Both the position numbers and the translations under genes were made by a program. The notes below the pieces were generated by a model. The model was not told the origin of the DNA, searched no databases, and worked only from the letters and a program-made list of their open reading frames with translations. 64,000 nucleotides of DNA, from NCBI RefSeq assembly GCF_022539665.2, contig NC_081337.1, positions 3,262,679 to 3,326,678 on the forward strand, given 5' to 3'. This DNA is from Daphnia carinata. Taxonomy: Eukaryota; Arthropoda; Branchiopoda; Diplostraca; Daphniidae. This document shows, piece after piece, positions 52,343 to 64,000 of this stretch; positions within the stretch are counted from its first letter, which is position 1, and the number at the start of each line of letters is the position of its first letter.

Positions 52343-53571
52343 CTCTAGGAACACATATACCTATTGAACATCAAATAATAACAGTGACAAGTTACACTTT
52401 CCATTTTACAACTCGTTAAAATGACAGATACGAAAAACAAAAGTAGAAAATTAAAGTAAATAGCATTATCAATGCAAATAATACAAAAGCAAACAAACCC
52501 TGTTTGTGCGTGGAGAGATCACAGCTTTGAATGATTAATGCAACGAAACGTCACATCAACGGATTAATGCAAGCGAACACACTTCCTTCACTACTTTCAT
52601 TTTACTATGGCAAAGGAGAATTTCACCACTTCCACGGCTTTTCGTCCTGAAAAATCAGATAGTAAAGTGAAGTGATAAATCAGCCACGATACGGGCGGAT
52701 GTTTGTTCGCATTCCCAACGGTTGAGTAATAAGCACAGACTTTACAAAAAACTAAGGAAACAAAAAGAAAACGAAAAATAAAAGATAAACACAATTCCAG
52801 GGAAAAGGAAACCCCAAAGCCTGGAAGAAAAAAAAAGCCACCTCAAAGAGGTATTGGCTAGTTGCCTTGTTGTTGACTTTGTAATTGTAATAGGGGGTAA
52901 AAGCTATAGAGAAGGCCTTTCTAACTACTGTTAAGCAAATGTAGAAAACGGTTGAGGAAAATTTGAATTTGGAATTTCCATTTCGTCACGTATTTCAACG
53001 AAGACTCCACCTGCATTAATTCAAGTAAAGATACCAATTTAGAAGACCTTTTGAATTTTAAAAGCTAATTCAATTTCCTTTCGATTTAAACTTCTGTTAA
53101 ATGAATTAGATTGAACAAATTTGTACAAAAACAACAAAAACTCTGTCGTTTATTTTGAGTAAAAGCGGTAAATTTGTGACACACCATCTTATTAGTTTTC
53201 CTTTAAATGATGTATAAATTTAAAATGTTTTACCAAAAAACGAAAAAAAAGATACTATGAAAAAATACGGAGATTAATTTGCGGTAAAATGTAAAAAAAA
53301 ACCGAGCTCAGCAAAACAAAATGAATTTATTTTTTCAAAAAAAGCGCCTAGTTAATGGCGAGGAAAGTGTTTCAAAAGGCAGATAAGGAAACTGGTAATG
53401 TTACACACAACCAATGTGGCTGGTAGGCGAACCAATCGCGAAAAGAGCGTTTTGCACTCTGTACAACTGTAATCATAATTTAAGCAAATCACATGCGCTA
53501 TTGCCGATAACGCGTCAAACCAAATATCAACTGTCATACAAAAATTCGAGTTTCAGATCCGATAAAATGCC
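52343..53571. other. Intergenic between the two PI3K genes
   Basis: About 1.2 kb, strongly A/T-rich, holding the PI3K-A promoter/5' UTR and PI3K-B 3' UTR. Small open frames show no domain. Confidence 0.6.
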
Positions 53572-57663
<4,092 letters not shown>

Positions 57664-58831
57664 CTTCAACTGTCACTACCCGTCAATAAAAAGAAAAGGA
57701 GGCCGCCAAACCTCAATGCATAATGGATAACCTATTCGTAGTGTCGTAGTCAACGCAATGCAAGACACCGGGCCCAGTTAAACTATTTCAACTAAACAAG
57801 TGATTCAGAACATATCCTTGTTGGGTCCGACACTTGTTTCCAACACACAGAAGTAATGACGTAGCTTTAACTAGTTTGCTTTTGGCTTTGAATAACAGCA
57901 ACGGATAGTAGCTTTGATGACAACCGGAATGGAGAAATGTAAATAGGCCTGGTCAACGACTTCAGCTTACCTGCGTTCTTGTTAGAGGGCGCAAGTAGAA
58001 TCCCCAAAGCAAACCAAATGAATTTTCATAATAATAATTTTTTTTCACCAGAATTATTCAAGATGCATGTTTCTTAATTCATTCGCACTTTACCGAACAA
58101 CTTTAGCAACGGTTTGACGAATAACGTAATTTCGGATCATGGGTTATTTCATATTTTTTTCACCACTTTTGGCGCTGTTGTCGAAAAGGGGCGGGTCTAG
58201 TAGGCACCTAAGTTCATTGGTAAATAAGCACAGCAGAAGACTCGCATGCAGTTTAAAGCAACAACACTGGGATGGTGGGAGTATATAAACGATGCGTCGA
58301 ATGGATGATAATGCACGTGCGTATATTAAAGAAATTTCTAGCGAATCGTGTGTGCATTGCACTAACAGATTTTAAGCGCCCCACTGCATCTTTAGCTATT
58401 GTCCCGAGAGGTTGTCCGTATAACTGCGTGATGTTCGAAGAGATTTCTTTACCTACCATGAAGGCGCCCGCAGTCGTTCTGTTGGTGCTCGTACAGCACA
58501 TGCTTTTGCATATACAGCATCAAAAGGGCGGGACTATTGTTGTTTACTAACCAACCCACAAAAAAAGGTTACCTATTCAAACCAGAAAAAACCCAAGTAC
58601 TTGGCACACTGCAACAGTCCTCATTAGTACTCTGAAATAGAAGAATATTTTCGTACTAATGTGTATTACTCTAACAAATGTAACCTAATGTTTTATCCTT
58701 GATGATCAATATTTAACCTATGTGACCTATTATAAATGAGTTACGTTTACCTTTTACAATCGTGGCAAGCACAGAATATGTTTCAATCCTCAAAGTGACA
58801 CCTTACCGACACTGCCAAGTGAGAATCATCA
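57664..58831. other. PI3K-B upstream region (duplicated at right end)
   Basis: Holds the PI3K-B promoter and, on the plus strand, a TATA box (58282-58289) before a 24-codon ORF (about 58304-58375) and the longer open frame 58272-58550. All of it is present again at about 62584-63726. Coding status is doubtful because the longer frames differ in length and stops between copies. Confidence 0.5.
58282..58289 (+). promoter_or_regulatory. TATA-like element, conserved in the duplicate
   Basis: tatataaa in context gggagtatataaacgatgcg, preserved exactly in the duplicate at 63184-63191. It precedes a short ORF by about 20 bases, so the transcript start would lie within it. Confidence 0.4.
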
Positions 58832-60964
58832 TCAAAAATGGAAAGAAAAAAGTATTTTTTCTCTCAAAAACTGAAGAAAAGCCAGAAAATAACCGCAAAA
58901 CAGAATTAAGAATGGCAGGTAGAACTGCTTCAGTACGACGCGGTTTTTGAATGTCTTGGTCGAAACACCTTTACTGTTGTAGTTCAATCGACATTGTAAA
59001 GGCTTCTTTAAATATTGGGCATGCCAATAGTCAAATAATGCAGTATCTATGAACCACAATGACCTGCAATGGATAAAATTTAAAGCAACTCTTCAAAAAC
59101 ATAATCTTTAATCTATTACTCTCTGTTAATTTCTTCTATGTAAGGACTTGTTTTTGGGACAGCACAGAACATCGGCTTCCATGACATTGTCTCGTGGGCC
59201 ATAGCTAGGCGACATTTTTCTCTTTGCAAGTTGTGTTTTTTCAAAGCTGCTATGCCAACTGTCACTGGCTTAAAAAAAACATACATATTTATTTACATCT
59301 AGGCTGCAACTTACCTTAAACGTATGGTTTCTCAAGGTATCATAAATGAGTAACTTACCACTATCGTAACGTAAGGTTCGTCACCCAACACCAGTGAAAA
59401 CATTTCATTCAGATTAAATTTCCTACAATCTGGTGAGCATTTTCGAATTTTGTCGGCGAGAATTTTCTGAACTCCCGTAGTGGCTCGCTATTCAAGTAAC
59501 GGTTTAATATAAAAATAAACTATGGCCGAAAATGAAATTCTTATAAAATTTTAAAACTAAATTTTACCAATAAATCAATATCTTGAATGGATCCAGTTAA
59601 TACGGTGGCCTTGAAAGTTGAACTAGCTGCCAAATCACTGAAGGAGTTGATTGTGGGTCTTTGGTACGTGACCGACATGTAAGACGTCAACGTGGAATTG
59701 TAAATGTTGACAAAGACAAAAGCCACGATACACCAAGTCGCTGCGAGAAGTTTCTGTGGCGATGGGCTAGACGGTAGGCGACTCCCTTCCCCGAATTATA
59801 GCAATATAATTAATTTTTCGTTAGTATCATCTATTAAATTGGAACTCACCTTGAGAAATGAGAACACCGTACAAATACCAAGAAAAGGTTTTAGTGCTTA
59901 CTGCGCTCGTTTCGCCAGCTTCAATGCGTAATTTTTTTGAAGTGCAAGTTAAGACCGTGGAAATGCCAACAACTGCTGCTGCAGATACGATCCATCCGAT
60001 CCAGACCTAGAATTTTTTTGTGCAAAGTAAACAGATGATTAGGTCTGGGAGAATTATTATATTTAAAAATATCTGATTTATCAATATCGTACTCCAGTAG
60101 AGAACACCTCAATGGCACTAGTAGAAGAAACAATTGGCTCCGGATATTTCACGAGTATGCCGGTTGAGTCTCCAGTGATTGGCCCGCAAAATTCGATAGC
60201 TTCATATCGCTCCAGAGAAATGGCCATTGGTGCTAAACCAAAATCAGCTTCCTTGTACGGGGAAAAGGAATGCATTTTGGTGAAAGAATGACTCTTTGAA
60301 AAAATGTTCGGATAGAAATAATGAGACGTCTACTAATGATGGAAAGAGGGAAACTCATTTAAACGCGATACTTCTCTTAAAAGGGTTCCAATTATACCAG
60401 TCCACGCTCCATTGCGTTTGATTCCATTCGTGTTCTCGCCAATGACGGATATTTTATACCTAAATAAACACAATTAAATATAATGCGAGAGATTCCAATG
60501 ATAATATGTTATAAAACGAAGTAAATTTTGATTCTTACGTTAAATAACTCATTATTTCAGGGAAGGATGCACTTACGTAAATTTTAACCTCTGAGCCAAG
60601 TAAAGGAGTTGCTGGTACAAAAAGTCTGTATATCCAACAGCATGTCCGGAGGAATTCCGCACAACAGATATTGCAGGGGTAAACTATATAAAAGGATATA
60701 TGAAATTCCAAGTTCAATTTCTATAGTCAATTACGCATACGTTTCAACGTAACGTTACTACAGGATTGATTGCAATTTTAACTAGAGAATAATTCAATGC
60801 AAAGAAAACATTCTTAAAAAGATTTTTACATGGCCAGTGATGATCTTTAGCTCCTTTCCTTGTAAATTATTACGCAATCGCCTACGTGGAGTGAAACCTT
60901 CAGTTTCGCTGCCACTTACCGTAAGTACAGAAAATGCTATGTAAACGAGCACTCGGAAAAGCAT
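58832..60964 (-). CDS. Variant ionotropic glutamate receptor (IR-B)
   Basis: Nine minus-strand exons: 60830-60964, 60577-60683, 60372-60459, 60093-60251, 59850-60006, 59568-59785, 59359-59487, 59120-59268, 58832-59063, giving 457 residues. It starts with a signal peptide (MLFRVLVYIAFSVLTVSG). The S1 half contains APMAISLERYEAIEF, keeping the binding-site Arg. M1 is IGWIVSAAAVVGISTVLT and M3 contains VNIYNSTLTSYMSV. S2 begins RATTGVQKILADK, and a last membrane helix (FYLPFLILFCGYFLAFL) ends the protein. Exons of 159, 218 and 149 bases match IR-A exactly, and phases agree throughout the core. The tuning ligand is unknown. The alternative acceptor for exon 4 would add about 16 residues; the chosen one keeps the spacing seen in IR-A. 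Confidence 0.9.
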
Positions 60965-61808
60965 CTTCGCGTTGGCTTTCCTTTGTCGCAAAAATTTTGA
61001 CTGTGTTGCTCTCTCACACGAATTTCGTTTTATAGATCTTTAGGTCGAATGTTTCGTATGATTTGTCTGCATTGGGCGTGCTGTTCATCCATGTCTTTGA
61101 GCGACATGGGCGTGCTGCCATGGTCGACTGGTGCTGTTATGGATGATATGGTTTGTGCTTCATCGATTGTGGACCTTCGGAAAAAAAAACATCACAAAAT
61201 CAAAATCAGTCTTGGATTTTACGGGGCAAATTTTTCGTTTAACTAGGTAAATAAAGTATAATATGTTCTCGAGAAGCCTCACAATAACGCATCGTAGCTT
61301 TCGTATCCTCCCCGAATTTGAAAAAAGAATGAACAGCATGCACATGCTGAGTTTTGTACTGAACGAAACGTTCATTGTCCATAAAGACTTTCACGGCCGG
61401 CACGCAACGTTTCCTAGGTTACCTAAGTCACTTAAATTGGCATTGAAACAAACGCATTTTTTTTGTGGCCATCTGAACTTTGTACAGCATGACAATTTAA
61501 GTTCTCAATCAGAACAACAATGAAGCGGTCAGTTGGCCTTGTCAATGCTTATTGCCCAGAACCTGAATGCCAAATAGCCTTTCAATGCTAGGAGAAATTG
61601 TACAGGGTAGGGTGTAGAAATACGAAACTTCATCCACAAAAAAAACATCGCAGTAAAAGATGACCAATGTCCGTTAAAAATCCATTTAATGATAGATAAT
61701 TCAGCAAAACAAAGAATGATTTGCTCTCATTACTAGTAGCTTAAAAATATTGTTGTGCCTGGTAAATCAAGATATCTCTGGATGTTTGCCTTCATTAGTT
61801 TGTGTGCA
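60965..61808. other. Intergenic upstream of IR-B
   Basis: Divergent space between IR-B and the plus-strand IR fragment. The frames at 61049-61246 and 61263-61523 lack ATG-to-domain support. Nothing else seen. Confidence 0.5.
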
Positions 61809-62097
61809 ATTCATGCCTTGGGATTAATGCCAGTAGCTATTTCTCTGGAACGGTACGAAGCTATCGACTTCTCTGGAAAGGTAGGGGGAGACTATACGGC
61901 CATGTTAGTTAAATATCCTCACGAAAGCGTGTCGTTCACTATTGCCTTTGACGTATTCTCTACCGGTGTAAGAATATTATTTACCTTGTTTCCGTTGAAT
62001 TTCCTGTTACGAACTCGTTTAATGTTCAGATATGGATCGGATGGGTAGTGTCTGGCGTATTGGTTGTTGAAATTTCAACCTCTTTGACTGTTTGGGG
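61809..62097 (+). pseudogene. Ionotropic receptor fragment (two exons)
   Basis: Exon-like 61809-61967 (159 bases, same length as IR-B exon 4) reads LGLMPVAISLERYEAIDF and ends FDVFSTG before a donor gtaaga. After an intron, 62039-62097 reads IWIGWVVSGVLVVEISTSLT, the M1 exon start, and is cut at a junction with PI3K-derived sequence. The usual exon-4 start (EADFG) is lost. It lies in opposite orientation to IR-B, with no other IR exon around it. Confidence 0.85.
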
Positions 62098-62306
62098 TAT
62101 ATGCAATGTGTTTTTGGGAAGGGTCGCATATACGTCACGACGAGAATAGAGGCAAAGCTGAGGGATCTCGCCTTTCGCTATGCATTGGCGAATGTAGAGA
62201 ACAAAATCAAAGCTAATTTTACAATAAATGGAGACAGGCTATTTCAGTTAAGACAATACCTTGTACTGACAAATCAGATGTCGCTTTGGTAAAAATTCTT
62301 GGGTTT
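62095..62306 (-). pseudogene. PI3K-B fragment, duplicate of 56515-56726
   Basis: Nearly identical to 56515-56726, covering the end of one PI3K exon, an intron, and part of the next. It is joined on the left to the IR fragment through a shared ggg and on the right to the 57386 region, with 659 bases missing between. It cannot encode a kinase. Confidence 0.88.
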
Positions 62307-62583
62307 CATCATGTGAAATTGAGACAAAAATATATGTGGATGGATTTCCAAGGAGAAAGAAAAGTGGGTGTTTCTTAGCTCTCTCCACAAGTCACCTGTT
62401 TACAACAGCAAGATTAACGGGACTCTCATTTTCTGAAATAGAACCTATACCTTTGATGACATTTCGTGGTGCATCTCTTACACGTGCCAATTGAATTAAC
62501 ATCCCATTTGGCATCAAGCAATCCACAATAACAGATGAGGGCATAACATGATGGCCCCATAATTCCCCAGAAGACGGAGGCAT
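62307..62583 (-). pseudogene. PI3K-B exon 1-2 fragment, duplicate of 57386-57663
   Basis: Copies the adaptor-binding-domain start, including its ATG at 62583, with a few substitutions (Ile to Met, Cys to Arg). Near 62379-62382 one base is missing relative to 57459-57463 (cttccctcc against ctctctcc), which shifts the exon-2 frame. With no kinase exons following, it is a pseudogene. Confidence 0.88.
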
Positions 62584-63726
62584 CTTCAACTGTCACTACC
62601 CGTCAATAAAAAGAAAAGGAGGCCGCCAAACCTCAATGCATAATGGATAACCTATTCGTAGTGTAGTAGTCAACGCAATGCAAGACACCGGGCCCAGTTA
62701 AACTATTTCAACTAAACAAGTGATTCAGAACATATCCTTGTTGGGTCCGACACTTGTTTCCAACACACAGAAGTAATGATGTAGCTTTAACTAGTTTGCT
62801 TTTGGCTTTGAATAATAGCAACGGATAGTAGCTTTGATGGCAACCGGAATGGAGAAACATAAATAGTCCTGGTCTACGAATCTAGTTTACCTGTGTTCTT
62901 GTTAGAGGGCGCAAGTAGAATCCCCCAAAGGAAGCCAAATTAATTTTCATGATATTATCATTTTTTTACCAGAATTATACAAGATGTATATAATTTATCT
63001 CATTCGTACTTTGCCGAATAATTTTAACGACGGTATCACACATAACGTACATCGGATAATGGGTTATTTCATTTTTTTTCACCACTATTGACGCTGTTGT
63101 CGAAAAAGAGCGGGTTTCGGAGACACCTATAAGTTTATTCACAAATAAGCACAGCAGAAGCAACAACACTGGGTTGGTGGGAGTATATAAACGATGCGTC
63201 GAATGAGTGACAATGAACGTGCGTATATTAAAGAAATTTCTAGCGAATCGTGTGTGCATTGCATTGACAGATTTTAGGAACCAGACTGCATTTTTAGCTG
63301 TTGCCCCGAGAGGTTGTTCGTATAACTCCATGATGTCTGAGGAGATTTCTTTACCTACCAAGAATGCGCCGCAGTCGGTTTGTCGGTGCTCGTACTGCAC
63401 ATGCTTTTGCATATACAGTACCAAAAGGGAGGGACTATTGTTGTTTACTAACTCACCCACAAAAAAAGTTTACCTGTTCAAACCGGAACGAAAACCCCAA
63501 CCATTTAGCACGTTGCCACGCTCATCAGTACTCTGAAATAGAAGAATGTTTTCATACTAATGTGTATTACTCTAACAAATGTAACCTCATGTTTTATCCT
63601 TCATGGTCAATATTTAACTCATGCGACCTACTATAAATGAATTTAAAGTTTACCTTTTACAATCGCGGCACAGGATATGTTTCATCCTCAAAATGACAAC
63701 TTACTGACACTGCCAAGTGCGAATTA
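62584..63726. repeat. Segmental duplicate of the PI3K-B upstream region
   Basis: Matches 57664-58831 base for base with scattered substitutions and small indels, for example one near 63160 where about 25 bases of the left copy are absent. It contains a minus-strand open frame of 161 codons (62975-63460) that is only 82 codons in the left copy, so it is not convincingly a gene. Confidence 0.85.
63184..63191 (+). promoter_or_regulatory. TATA-like element (second copy)
   Basis: tatataaa, duplicate of 58282-58289 with the same surroundings; followed by atgagtgacaatgaacg at about 63204. Confidence 0.4.
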
Positions 63727-63961
63727 TCACCAAAAACGAAAGAAAAAACGTATTTTTTCTCGTAAAAACTGAAGGAAAGCCAGAAAATAACCGCAAAAGA
63801 GAATTAAGAATGGCAGGTAGAACTGCTTCAGTACGACTCGGTTTTTGAATGTCTTGGTTGAAACACCTTTACTGTTGTAGTTCAATTGACATTGTAAAGG
63901 CTTCTTTAAGTATTGGGCATGCCAATAGTCAAAAATTGCAGTATCGATGAACCACAATGAC
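63727..63961 (-). CDS. Ionotropic receptor, last exon of a third copy (partial)
   Basis: Duplicate of the IR-B terminal exon 58832-59063. It encodes WFIDTAIFDYWHAQYLKK through the last membrane helix and ends with a slightly different tail (KIRFFFRFW). The acceptor (ttgcag at 63962-63967 on the minus strand) is intact. The rest of the gene would lie beyond the right window edge, so whether this copy is functional cannot be judged here. Confidence 0.8.
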
Positions 63962-64000
63962 CTGCAATGGATAAAATTGAAAGCAATTATTCAAAGACAC

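Overview
This is a gene-dense animal nuclear window with compact spliceosomal genes. Most introns are about 60-100 bp with GT-AG ends. Gene content (two variant ionotropic glutamate receptors, an arthropod ABCH-type ABC protein, SZT2, NDUFA7, SLC26, TMEM63) points to an arthropod. Intron size and receptor style fit a branchiopod crustacean such as Daphnia; that placement is inference. Almost all genes had to be assembled from several exons, so spans below run start codon to stop codon, with exon bounds given in the text.

Layout, left to right. At 1-916 is the 3' end of COASY (CoA synthase). At 1472-5791 is a TMEM63/CSC1 mechanosensitive channel. At 7281-9218 is ionotropic receptor IR-A, with a TATA box. 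At 10023-15703 two short-chain dehydrogenases with identical exon lengths flank a divergent FAXDC2-like fatty acid hydroxylase on the minus strand. A tRNA-Ile(AAU) lies at 15849-15921. An SLC26 sulfate/anion transporter spans 17056-19737. A truncated ABCH ATPase with a substituted switch histidine spans 20665-22231.

From 22644 to 27534 sits a very large inverted repeat: two near-identical arms of about 2.14 kb around a loop of about 0.6 kb. Each arm carries an intron-containing small ORF and a TATA-to-polyA unit with strong hairpins. The loop holds three tRNA-like sequences. Diverged A/T-rich direct repeats flank the whole. I recognise no transposase, and this is the most unusual object in the window.

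Further right: NDUFA7 (28208-28714) converges on SZT2, a minus-strand gene spanning 29053-45569 whose 2.2-kb intron carries a possible nested plus-strand gene. A C2H2 zinc-finger gene follows at 46703-48084. Two complete class I PI3K catalytic subunits then lie in tandem on the minus strand. The second (53572-57663) has DRN instead of DRH in its catalytic loop. IR-B lies at 58832-60964 (minus). The right end is a mosaic duplication: an IR fragment is fused to PI3K fragments, followed by a second copy of the PI3K-promoter/IR-3' region that runs off the edge and carries the last exon of a third IR.

Functional links are only local. SZT2 (KICSTOR, amino-acid control of TORC1) lies near the two PI3K genes, but neighbourhood in animals is weak evidence for joint function. 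The clear evolutionary theme is tandem duplication: SDR pair, PI3K pair, IR copies, and the palindrome.
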